From the NCBI GenBank assembly GCA_947468255.1, contig CANIMM010000237.1, positions 1 through 5,050 of the forward strand: DNA of 5,050 bases, in the 5' to 3' direction. This stretch comes from Chitinophagaceae bacterium (GTDB taxonomy: Bacteria; Bacteroidota; Bacteroidia; Chitinophagales; Chitinophagaceae). Under the pieces are notes generated by a model. It searched no databases and was not told where the DNA came from. It was given only the letters and a program-made list of their open reading frames with translations. How positions within the stretch are numbered: the stretch's first letter is position 1; every line of letters starts with the position of its first letter. The translations under genes and the position numbers were made by a program. Shown here in pieces: positions 1-5,050 of the stretch.

Positions 1-1007
1 ATTATGTTGGCACAGATGAACAGCCTCAGCGGCAAAATACAGGAGGGGGTATCGGTTTGGATGGCATTGATCATGGCAATGCAGTCAATATTTATTCGCA
101 TTCGCTCGACCTTAATTTATCATATGGCTTAACCAGTAGGTGGCAATTAAATCTGACCCTGCCCTACGTAAATAACGAGCGGTCGCAGGTGTTAAGGCAA
201 ACGGCACCTGTGAAGGATACCTTTCGGTACAGTGTATTCGCAAAAGGTTTGGGAGATATCCGAGTGGGTGCTAACTACTGGGTAATTAATCCAGCGAAAG
301 CGCACAAAGGCAATTTGATGTTGGGTTTGGGTATCAAATTAAACAACGGAAATCACAATGCCCTAGATGCCGCCCCGCAGGCAAATGGAACCATTCGGAT
401 TGGTGTAATGGACCAAGCGATTCAACCGGGTGATGGCGGTATCGGTTTTTCTTTGGAGGCGCAAGGATTCAGACAATTATTTAAAACAGTGTACGGTTTT
501 GTGAATGGTTACTATTTGTTTAATCCAAGGGAATCGAATGGCAGTTTCAAGTCCGCTCCTGCTGCCGGTTTGGCCGGATACAATCTGTATGCTTGTCCGG
601 ATCAATATTTCGCCCGTGCCGGATTCATGAGCACGGTTGACAAAGCTCAAAAACTCACCTTATCCCTTGCAGCAAGGGGAGAGGGTATTCCAGCATATGA
701 TGCATTGGGAGGTCAGGTTGCGTATCGACGTCCTGGCTATGTGATTGCCATTGAATCTGGAATTAGTTACCGCTCAGGTCAGCATGGAATCAGTTTATAT
801 GTGCCTTTTAATATTGTAAGGAATCGGATCCAGAGTGCAGCGGATATTGCTACCCAGCAATTGCAAAACAAGGGGGTAACAGATCCTGCAAAGCTAGTTC
901 ATGTGCAGGGTGATGCTGCTTTTGCGGATTATTCCATTAGCCTGGGGTATACTTACCGGATCGTAAAAAAGGGTACAGCGCTTCAGCATTTTAATCCTAA
1001 ATTATAA
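1..1007 (+). CDS. Outer-membrane beta-barrel protein, 3' part (start outside window)
   Basis: The reading frame is open from the first complete codon (position 3) to the TAA at 1005-1007, giving 334 visible residues, so the true start lies upstream. The in-frame TTG at 57 is only an internal Leu codon: the preceding residues (YVGTDEQPQRQNTGGGIGL) read as normal protein. The sequence is a run of short amphipathic strands with alternating aromatic or hydrophobic and polar residues, joined by Gly/Asn/Asp-rich turns, for example LDLNLSYGLTSRWQLNLTLP near the start and YSISLGYTYRIV near the end. That is the pattern of an outer-membrane beta barrel. The segment around 'GGQVAYRRPGYVIAIESG' followed by 'LYVPFNIVRNRIQSAADI' resembles a poorly characterised transporter-like or phenol-degradation MetA-like barrel family I recall from Bacteroidetes. 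The transported substrate, if any, cannot be read. The C-terminus runs past the last strand with a short Lys/His-containing tail instead of ending on an aromatic residue. The next gene on the same strand starts 72 bp downstream. Confidence 0.
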   Translation, partial: YVGTDEQPQRQNTGGGIGLDGIDHGNAVNIYSHSLDLNLSYGLTSRWQLNLTLPYVNNERSQVLRQTAPVKDTFRYSVFAKGLGDIRVGANYWVINPAKAHKGNLMLGLGIKLNNGNHNALDAAPQANGTIRIGVMDQAIQPGDGGIGFSLEAQGFRQLFKTVYGFVNGYYLFNPRESNGSFKSAPAAGLAGYNLYACPDQYFARAGFMSTVDKAQKLTLSLAARGEGIPAYDALGGQVAYRRPGYVIAIESGISYRSGQHGISLYVPFNIVRNRIQSAADIATQQLQNKGVTDPAKLVHVQGDAAFADYSISLGYTYRIVKKGTALQHFNPKL

Positions 1008-1028
1008 AATACCATTGCCCTGCAGTGC

Positions 1029-1056
1029 AAATCCTTTAGCTTTAGGGCTGGATTTT
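1029..1056 (+). terminator. Weak terminator-like hairpin after the beta-barrel gene
   Basis: AAATCC (1029-1034) pairs with GGATTT (1050-1055), and AGC (1038-1040) can pair with GCT (1047-1049) on the other side of a 3-nt bulge. The hairpin ends in TTTT. A competing pairing, GCCCT (1017-1021) with AGGGC (1044-1048), overlaps it. The stem is AT-rich and the T run is short, so termination would be leaky at best. The barrel and kinase genes could still be co-transcribed. Confidence 0.25.
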
Positions 1057-1079
1057 ATGTAAATAGCAACTTATAAAAT

Positions 1080-2066
1080 ATGGATATGCAAAAAAGTACT
1101 TCCTCCAAATCTAGCGGTAAAACCCTTTGCATTGGCGAGGCATTGATTGATATGATCTGCACCGATAAGGGCAAAACGCTTTCCGAAGGGAATAATTTTT
1201 TAAAAAAAACCGGTGGTGCACCTACCAACGTGGCAGCAGCTATTGCAGCCCTAGGGGGTGGAGTTGAATTGGCTGCCAAAGTTGGCATCGACCCTTTTGG
1301 CAAACAACTGGTGGATGAAATGCAGTTTTTTGGAGTATCTACTAAATACATGTTGCAGGATAGTAATTATTTTACCAGTTTTGCTTTTGTATCCCTGATG
1401 GATGCAGGAGAAAGGGATTTTTATTTTAACAGAGGGGCAGATGGCCAGTTGACAGTGGAGGAAGTGGATAGCATCGATCTAGACGAAATTGCGATTGTTC
1501 ATTTTGGTTCGGCTACTGCTTTTTTACCCGGCCCCTTACAAGCAGCTTATCGACATTTATTACAAAAGGCAAAGCAGAAAAATATTTTCATTTGTTTTGA
1601 TCCCAACTATCGGCAGTTATTATTTAAAAATGACCTAGCTTCTTTTATTGAACAATCCTGGGTGTACTTAAAAGCCTGTCAGTTTTTTAAAGTGAGTGAT
1701 GAGGAGGCAATGATTATTACGGAAACGGATAGCCTAGAAAAAGCTGCAAATATTTTACTGAAAAATACCACCGCCATCTTTGCCATTACATTGGGAGAAG
1801 CGGGAACCATGATGGGGTTTAATAATACTACTGTTATCATTCCAAGTATACCTGTCAAACCAATTGATACCACCGGTGCAGGAGATGCTTTTGTAGGCGC
1901 GGTTTTATATCAACTTAGTTGCCTTTCGCCGGAGCAAATACTTTCCTTATCGGCTCAGGACTGGTCGAAAATAATGGCCAATGGAAACAAAGCCGGTGCC
2001 CGCACCTGCGAGTACATGGGCGGAATGGATGCTTTTAAAAATTTAAGCAATCAAATTTTCGAATAA
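1080..2066 (+). CDS. PfkB-family carbohydrate kinase, probable fructokinase
   Basis: A complete 328-residue cytoplasmic sugar kinase of the ribokinase/PfkB superfamily, the usual length for the family. The N-terminal GEALIDMI strand (residues 19-26) is followed by the first PfkB signature region GGAPTNVAAAIAALGG (45-60), which helps form the sugar site. The second signature, DTTGAGDAFVGAV, starts at D263. Its D269 is the expected catalytic base that activates the sugar hydroxyl, and the GAG turn forms the anion hole for ATP phosphate. The ALIDMI, GGAPTNVA and 'FVSLMDAGERDFYFNRGAD' segments fit fructokinases (ATP + fructose to fructose 6-phosphate) better than ribokinases or adenosine kinases. 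Substrate choice within PfkB is hard to read, so a related ketose or keto-deoxy sugar is possible. The start at 1080 has no clear Shine-Dalgarno but sits behind an A/T-rich leader. A second ATG at 1086 is equally possible, because the first ~13 residues (Ser/Lys-rich) precede the conserved fold. It converges on the histidine kinase gene with 33 bp between stops and no strong hairpin there. Confidence 0.93.
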   Translation: MDMQKSTSSKSSGKTLCIGEALIDMICTDKGKTLSEGNNFLKKTGGAPTNVAAAIAALGGGVELAAKVGIDPFGKQLVDEMQFFGVSTKYMLQDSNYFTSFAFVSLMDAGERDFYFNRGADGQLTVEEVDSIDLDEIAIVHFGSATAFLPGPLQAAYRHLLQKAKQKNIFICFDPNYRQLLFKNDLASFIEQSWVYLKACQFFKVSDEEAMIITETDSLEKAANILLKNTTAIFAITLGEAGTMMGFNNTTVIIPSIPVKPIDTTGAGDAFVGAVLYQLSCLSPEQILSLSAQDWSKIMANGNKAGARTCEYMGGMDAFKNLSNQIFE

Positions 2067-2099
2067 TCTAACTGGGTAAAATAAGTAGCTGTTAAAAAA

Positions 2100-3527
2100 T
2101 TACTGCTCCATAAAATTTACAATCAGTTCGCAGCCCTTGCCGGGAAAAGAAATTATTTTCATTTCCCCATTGAATAATGCTGCTCTTGCTTTGATATTGA
2201 GCAAGCCCACTCCTTTTGATTTGAGGGTGGTGTCGAATCCAATTCCATTGTCTTTTATTTTCAATAAAACACCTTCTTTTTTATTGGCAACTTTGAGCCA
2301 AACTTCCGAGGCCTTTGAATATTTTCGAATATTGTTCAACTGTTCCTGTACAATTCGATAGATACTCAATTTCAATTCTTCAGCGCTGGCATTTTCTTTG
2401 AATGAGGCAATATCAGTATGAACTTTTATTGCACTGGTAGCAGTAAGGTCATCGGCAATATATTCTAAGGCATCTTTTAGTTCTGAAATGCCCAATGTAG
2501 GCGGAATCAGCGAATGGGAGAGTGATCTTATCTCTGCAATTGCAGCGGTAACGAGCCCCTCGGATTGATCAAGGAATTGATTGGGTAGGTTTTCCTTTCC
2601 CCTTGCGAGTCCAATATATAATCTTGCGCTACTCAGTAGCTGGTTAACATTGTCATGTAGCTCGCGGCCGATTGCTTGCTTTTCCTTTTCTTGGGCCTCA
2701 AAAACAGCTTCGGTAATTTCTTTTTGATTTTTAATTTTCGCATCCGTAATTGCATTTTCTAGCAATACATTTTCTGTAACATTTATTCCTAGTGAGAGAA
2801 TTAATGAGCTTCCTTTAAATTCAATATTGTGTGAGGCAATATCCATAAAAAAAATTTCGCCCGACTGGTTGACCTGTTGGCGGCGTGAATTTTTATGTAA
2901 TAAAAAATCTATTTTAGCTTGCTGATTCATTGGTAGCAGCTGCTTTATATCTTCAGGAGTCTGAAGGTCTACAATCGACTTGGTTAAAAAAGTTTTGTTG
3001 GAATATTGGTATTCTTTGCAACAGGCATCATTTACTTCAATAATATTAAAATTCGCCGGATCCCAAATTAAAATGCTGGCCGGATTGTTATTAAACAAAT
3101 ACCTATACCGCTCTTCAGATTCCATTAATGTGGAGGCTGTTTTTTTTCTTTCAATACTGTAAAGAATTGTTTTGGCTAAAAGTTTTTCATCAAAGTCGCC
3201 CTTTATTAGATAATCCTGTGCACCTAGCTGAATGGATTCTAATGCGAGTTGTTTATCCGAAATGCCCGATAAAATAACTACAGGAATATCCCCTGAATAG
3301 TTTCGAAGGGTTTTATAAGTTCGGATGCCCATGCTATCAGGGAGCGAAAGATCAAGTAAAATAATATCGATTGATTCATTGATTGCATCCACTGCGTTTT
3401 GAATGCGGGCGCAAGTGAAAATATTTTTTATTAAAATACCCGAATCGTTTAATAATTCAGTTAGTAAAAACTGCTCCTCTTTATTATCTTCAACCATCAA
3501 AATATTGATAGGGGAATTTGGTAGCAT
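2100..3527 (-). CDS. Soluble hybrid histidine kinase: REC-PAS-HisKA_3-HATPase
   Basis: A complete 475-residue sensor kinase with no membrane segment or signal peptide, so it is expected to act in the cytoplasm. Domains in order: a receiver (about 7-128) with acidic pair E13/D14, phospho-acceptor D59 in IILLDLSLPDS, switch Ser S87 and conserved K109; a PAS domain (about 138-255) beginning ESEERYRYLFNNNPASILIW; a HisKA_3 dimerisation and phosphotransfer helix (about 275-345) with phospho-acceptor H291 in IGRELHDNVNQ; and a HATPase_c domain (about 380-473) with N-box RIVQEQLNNIRK (likely Mg-binding N399), G1 box DNGIGFD (426-432) and G2 box GVGLLNIKAR (439-448). HisKA_3 kinases normally phosphorylate NarL/LuxR-type regulators, and one is encoded divergently at 4181. 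The N-terminal receiver suggests input from another kinase in addition to whatever the PAS domain senses; no haem or flavin ligand can be assigned. It lacks a DNA-binding domain. The ATG at 3525-3527 is the first start before the receiver core and has an AT-rich leader without a Shine-Dalgarno. Confidence 0.95.
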   Translation of the reverse strand: MLPNSPINILMVEDNKEEQFLLTELLNDSGILIKNIFTCARIQNAVDAINESIDIILLDLSLPDSMGIRTYKTLRNYSGDIPVVILSGISDKQLALESIQLGAQDYLIKGDFDEKLLAKTILYSIERKKTASTLMESEERYRYLFNNNPASILIWDPANFNIIEVNDACCKEYQYSNKTFLTKSIVDLQTPEDIKQLLPMNQQAKIDFLLHKNSRRQQVNQSGEIFFMDIASHNIEFKGSSLILSLGINVTENVLLENAITDAKIKNQKEITEAVFEAQEKEKQAIGRELHDNVNQLLSSARLYIGLARGKENLPNQFLDQSEGLVTAAIAEIRSLSHSLIPPTLGISELKDALEYIADDLTATSAIKVHTDIASFKENASAEELKLSIYRIVQEQLNNIRKYSKASEVWLKVANKKEGVLLKIKDNGIGFDTTLKSKGVGLLNIKARAALFNGEMKIISFPGKGCELIVNFMEQ

Positions 3528-3564
3528 GGTTATTTAATTTAAAAAAGCAAAATGAATGAGTGCC

Positions 3565-3579
3565 GATTCTATTTGAATC
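3565..3579. repeat. Inverted repeat GATTC-N5-GAATC upstream of kinase gene
   Basis: GATTC (3565-3569) and GAATC (3575-3579) are perfect arms around TATTT. TGC (3561-3563) and GCA (3583-3585) extend the symmetry imperfectly. The repeat lies about 38-52 bp upstream of the histidine kinase start, where an operator or a leader hairpin could act. The arms are short, so chance occurrence is quite possible. Confidence 0.3.
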
Positions 3580-3606
3580 ATAGCAATTCGTTTCGGTTTA
3601 GGTAGC

Positions 3607-3634
3607 AAAGGATTTTGTTGTATGGTAATCCTTT
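3607..3634. repeat. 8-bp perfect inverted repeat (AAAGGATT / AATCCTTT)
   Basis: AAAGGATT (3607-3614) and AATCCTTT (3627-3634) are perfect complements around a 12-nt loop. On the plus strand the right arm runs into two more T residues before GGG. It is too AT-rich and its T tract too short to be called a good terminator, but as RNA on either strand it would form a hairpin. On the minus strand it would sit in the leader of the kinase mRNA if transcription starts upstream of about 3640. Confidence 0.4.
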
Positions 3635-3650
3635 TTGGGAGCAGTGGAGG

Positions 3651-3675
3651 AACCCTTGCGGACGGGTTTCTTTTT
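3651..3675 (+). terminator. Terminator-like hairpin with T-rich tail, plus strand
   Basis: AACCC (3651-3655) pairs with GGGTT (3664-3668) around an 8-nt loop, followed directly by TCTTTTT. The shape fits a short rho-independent terminator on the plus strand. There is no plus-strand gene upstream: the nearest gene, the kinase, is transcribed away from here. It would therefore serve an unannotated plus-strand transcript, or it is a chance structure. Confidence 0.35.
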
Positions 3676-3818
3676 AAATAGGTAATTGGAAAATTGTAAA
3701 GGTGCGGATGTTGTTGAGCTGACTTGCTAACTAGCTATAAAGGTACAGTTTTTACAAAAAAAAGGCAACTACAATCTTTTTGGGAATTGGGATTTATCAC
3801 TATTCCCCCAAATGCTGA

Positions 3819-3841
3819 GCAGCAATAGGGCTGCGTTTTTT
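3819..3841 (+). terminator. Intrinsic terminator candidate GCAGC-N6-GCTGC-G-T6, plus strand
   Basis: GCAGC (3819-3823) and GCTGC (3830-3834) are perfect GC-rich arms around AATAGG, followed by G and six T (3836-3841). This is the most terminator-like element in the window. An overlapping alternative hairpin, CGTTTT-TTGA-AAAACG (3834-3849), shares the T tract. The T run is only on the plus strand, yet no plus-strand gene precedes it within the intergenic region. It may end a small RNA, or act in the leader of the downstream regulator gene if transcription begins far upstream. Confidence 0.45.
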
Positions 3842-4018
3842 GAAAAACGGCTGATTCAGTCAAAAATCAAGCTCATGGGTGATCTTAACTAGTCATTCCA
3901 ACTGCCGGAATTAGTGAAATTGGATCCCTTTCCAGCATAAGCAGCCATCAAGTTTATTTTTTAACTTTCACCCATTTATTTTAGTAACTTTAAAGGGAGA
4001 ATTCATTCAGTTAGAAGG

Positions 4019-4043
4019 GTTCCCGCTTATTAATTAGTTCCCG
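4019..4043. repeat. Direct repeat GTTCCCG, 18-bp period
   Basis: GTTCCCG occurs at 4019-4025 and again at 4037-4043, separated by the AT-rich 11-mer CTTATTAATTA. Two same-orientation copies 18 bp apart, some 140-160 bp upstream of the regulator start, could be paired protein-binding half-sites. The evidence is only the repetition. Confidence 0.25.
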
Positions 4044-4054
4044 ATGTGTGCCAG

Positions 4055-4080
4055 TATTCATCTGCCCAGATGATGGAATA
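4055..4080. repeat. Interrupted palindrome upstream of the response regulator
   Basis: TATTCATCTG (4055-4064) mirrors CAGAT (4067-4071) plus GAATA (4076-4080) around CC, with a 4-nt insertion (GATG, 4072-4075) in the right arm. The core CATCTG-CC-CAGATG (4059-4072) is perfect. It ends about 100 bp upstream of the regulator start. It could be a dimer-binding operator (for example for autoregulation by a NarL-type dimer) or a hairpin in the leader RNA. No experimental motif is known to me that it matches. Confidence 0.35.
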
Positions 4081-4166
4081 TCTTTTGCTAAATAATAGAA
4101 ATCTGAATTGCTTATTTAGGAGATTTATCTGCCTTCATTGAATCACCATTATTTGTAGCTGCAAAA

Positions 4167-4172
4167 AAAGGA
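4167..4172 (+). promoter_or_regulatory. Shine-Dalgarno-like AAAGGA before the response regulator
   Basis: AAAGGA ends 8 nt before the ATG at 4181, a normal spacing. It supports this start and stands out because the other complete genes in the window lack such a site. Confidence 0.6.
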
Positions 4173-4180
4173 TACCGGGT

Positions 4181-4822
4181 ATGAAAAAATTTTTATTAAT
4201 CGATGACCATGAAATTGTTCGTTCAGGAGTTAACAATGTGTTGCAAGAATTATTCAAGCCTTGCGAAGTATTGGAGGCCTTTGATGAAAAATCTGCCTTA
4301 ACCCAACTAAAGGCCAATAAATACGACCTTGTAATCATGGATGTTCAAATGCCTGAAACAGATACTACAGGCCTGATGGAATATATCAAAAATAGATATC
4401 CCGGCACAAGGGTGCTCATTTTTTCTATGAGTCCTGAAAATGTATATGCCAAAAGATTTTTTAGGGCAGGAGCAATGGGCTTTTTGTCCAAAAATTCAGG
4501 TGTAACCGAATTGAAGAAAGCCTTGGAATTGGTTTTAAACGACCGCAAATATATTAGTGAAAATCTCGCAGAGCAATTAGCAGCTGAGATCGGTTCGCAA
4601 CAGCCAGACAATCCTTTTGAAAAGCTCAGTGCTAGAGAATTTGAAATTGCCAACCTGTTAATGTCCGGAAAATCAGGCAGTGAGATTTCCGAATTGCTTT
4701 CCATCAATTCATCTACCGTTGGCACACACAAGGCCCGGCTTTTTGAAAAGTTGGATGTCTCCAATTTACCCGAGTTGATCGAATTGGGAAGATTGTATAA
4801 ATTGAATCTCCACGGCAGTTGA
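4181..4822 (+). CDS. NarL/FixJ-family response regulator (REC + LuxR-type HTH)
   Basis: A complete 213-residue DNA-binding response regulator of standard family length. The N-terminal receiver (about 3-120) has the acidic pair D8/D9 in LLIDDHEIVRSGV, phospho-acceptor D54 in DLVIMDVQMPE, switch Ser S82 and conserved K104 in GFLSKNSG. A linker leads to the LuxR/GerE-type helix-turn-helix (about 147-208), with FEKLSAREFEIANLL and the recognition region INSSTVGTHKARLFEKL. Phosphorylation should drive dimerisation and promoter binding. The loop after the phospho-Asp reads PETDTTGL instead of the commoner PGMDGL, a variant I associate with Bacteroidetes regulators. The likely partner is the HisKA_3 kinase encoded divergently (start at 3527), the kinase class that normally serves this family; the targets are unknown. 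The start is supported by AAAGGA at 4167-4172 and by the receiver core beginning immediately. No clear terminator follows before the next plus-strand gene, 119 bp downstream. Confidence 0.95.
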   Translation: MKKFLLIDDHEIVRSGVNNVLQELFKPCEVLEAFDEKSALTQLKANKYDLVIMDVQMPETDTTGLMEYIKNRYPGTRVLIFSMSPENVYAKRFFRAGAMGFLSKNSGVTELKKALELVLNDRKYISENLAEQLAAEIGSQQPDNPFEKLSAREFEIANLLMSGKSGSEISELLSINSSTVGTHKARLFEKLDVSNLPELIELGRLYKLNLHGS

Positions 4823-4851
4823 TTTTACCTCATCGGTGTGCTATTTTCTTT

Positions 4852-4942
4852 ATTGTACACTTGCCCCAGCCTCCTACATAAAAAAATGCATACATTGCGA
4901 TTGTATATAGCAAATTTTACAATCAATTATTGGAAAATTGTA
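4852..4942 (+). promoter_or_regulatory. Upstream region of the sulfatase gene with clustered ATTGTA motifs
   Basis: ATTGTA occurs at 4852-4857, 4900-4905 and 4937-4942 and, inverted as TACAAT, at 4918-4923. Two copies form the perfect 7-bp inverted repeat GATTGTA (4899-4905) / TACAATC (4918-4924), and ATACA (4890-4894) / TGTAT (4902-4906) overlaps it. A weak sigma-70-like pair, TTGTAC (4853-4858) and TACATA (4875-4880) with a 16-bp spacer, is present, but Bacteroidetes normally use other promoter elements. The region may hold the promoter and an operator for the sulfatase gene. Confidence 0.3.
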
Positions 4943-5050
4943 TGAAAAAGGCAGGCTGTGTTTTTTTAGTCCTTTGTTTTTTTACGTGTGTCTTTGCTCA
5001 GCAAAAGCCCAATATTATTTATATCTATGCCGATGATTTGGGCTATGGTG
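4942..5050 (+). CDS. Secreted sulfatase-family protein, N-terminal fragment (runs off window)
   Basis: Only the first 36 codons are present. They begin with a typical signal peptide: MKK, a hydrophobic Phe/Leu/Val/Cys core (about 6-18), and a probable signal peptidase I cleavage after VFA (residue 19). A lipoprotein site looks unlikely because C16 is not followed by a mature-like N-terminus. The next residues, PNIIYIYADDLGYG (23-36), are the hallmark N-terminal strand of the sulfatase/alkaline phosphatase superfamily. D31 and D32 are expected metal (Ca) ligands of the active site. The catalytic C/S-x-P-x-R motif, matured to formylglycine, would lie beyond the window. Such enzymes remove sulfate esters from glycans or other substrates in the periplasm. 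Family members acting on phosphate or phosphonate esters share this opening, so sulfatase is likely but substrate and exact activity are unknown. The ATG at 4942 directly precedes the signal peptide and has no obvious Shine-Dalgarno (leader ATTGGAAAATTGT). Confidence 0.85.
   Translation, partial: MKKAGCVFLVLCFFTCVFAQQKPNIIYIYADDLGYG

Larger units (their letters stand above)
3528..4180. other. 653-bp non-coding divergent region between kinase and regulator genes
   Basis: No protein-sized ORF is visible on either strand. Only short chance frames of 17 to 26 codons occur, and none has a convincing ribosome-binding site. The region must carry the divergent promoters for the kinase (minus) and the regulator (plus), but I found no exact match to the Bacteroidetes sigma-factor -7 element (TAnnTTTG) on either strand. 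TATCTTTTG at 4079-4087 is one base too long, and TAACTTTC/TAACTTTA at 3962-3969 and 3985-3992 differ at the last base. It holds several inverted repeats (3565-3579, 3607-3634, 4055-4080), two plus-strand terminator-like structures (3651-3675, 3819-3841) and a 7-bp direct repeat (4019-4043), listed separately. It is much longer than the other gaps in the window (33 to 119 bp). No tRNA, rRNA, IS or CRISPR is seen. Confidence 0.85.

Noticed and set aside
57..1007. TTG at 57 as the start of the beta-barrel gene
   Set aside because: The frame is open to the window edge and the preceding codons give ordinary protein sequence, so the gene is cut by the window, not started at 57.
1055..1351. 98-codon minus-strand frame over the start of the sugar kinase
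   Set aside because: It overlaps the PfkB signature region in antisense, shows no recognisable domain and has no supporting start context.
2067..2099. Bidirectional terminator between the convergent kinase genes
   Set aside because: Only 4-bp complementary stretches (such as TAAC/GTTA) are present; no stem strong enough to call.
3552..3605. 17-codon plus-strand ORF in the intergenic region
   Set aside because: No ribosome-binding site, no recognisable peptide character, and such short frames are expected by chance.
3812..3892. 26-codon plus-strand ORF overlapping the terminator candidate
   Set aside because: No ribosome-binding site, and it runs through the hairpin and T tract at 3819-3841, so it is unlikely to be translated.
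3889..3948. 19-codon minus-strand ORF
   Set aside because: Short, with no Shine-Dalgarno and no similarity I recognise; likely chance.
4079..4087. TATCTTTTG as a Bacteroidetes -7 promoter element for the regulator
   Set aside because: It is one base longer than the TAnnTTTG consensus and has no TTG-type upstream element at the expected spacing.
3528..4180. Decayed coding gene or mobile-element remnant
   Set aside because: All frames are broken by frequent stops, and no transposase-like fragment or terminal inverted repeats with target duplication could be recognised.
4345..4764. 139-codon minus-strand frame inside the response regulator
   Set aside because: It is antisense to a well-supported REC-HTH gene; its Ser/Leu-rich composition is typical of a shadow frame.

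Overview
The window looks like chromosomal DNA from a member of the Bacteroidota (Bacteroidetes), perhaps Chitinophagaceae-like. This is inferred from the moderately AT-rich composition, gene starts that mostly lack a Shine-Dalgarno and sit behind A/T-rich leaders, a NarL-type response regulator with the 'PETDT...FSMS.EN.YAKRF' variant I associate with this phylum, an outer-membrane beta-barrel gene, and a secreted sulfatase. No sequence search was possible, so the placement is a judgement from protein character.

Layout: (1) 1-1007, plus strand: the 3' part of an outer-membrane beta-barrel protein whose start lies before the window. (2) 1080-2066, plus strand: a complete PfkB-family sugar kinase, most likely a fructokinase. 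(3) 2100-3527, minus strand, convergent with the kinase across a 33-bp gap: a soluble histidine kinase with the order REC - PAS - HisKA_3 - HATPase. (4) 3528-4180: a 653-bp non-coding divergent region rich in inverted repeats, including two terminator-like structures that read on the plus strand although no plus-strand gene lies upstream of them. (5) 4181-4822, plus strand: a NarL/LuxR-type response regulator (REC + HTH) with a clear Shine-Dalgarno. (6) 4942 to the window end, plus strand: the first 36 codons of a secreted sulfatase-family protein.

How the parts may work together: the HisKA_3 kinase and the NarL-type regulator are the classic matched partners of one two-component system and are divergently arranged around the long intergenic region, so a local phosphorelay or kinase/regulator pair is the simplest reading. 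The N-terminal receiver on the kinase suggests that another kinase feeds into it. The fructokinase and the sulfatase point to sugar or sulfated-glycan use nearby, but the window does not show that the regulators control them. All five genes belong to familiar families. The least explained sequence is the 653-bp region, which could hold a small RNA, long leaders or operators. I see no CRISPR array, tRNA, rRNA, insertion sequence or other obvious novel system.
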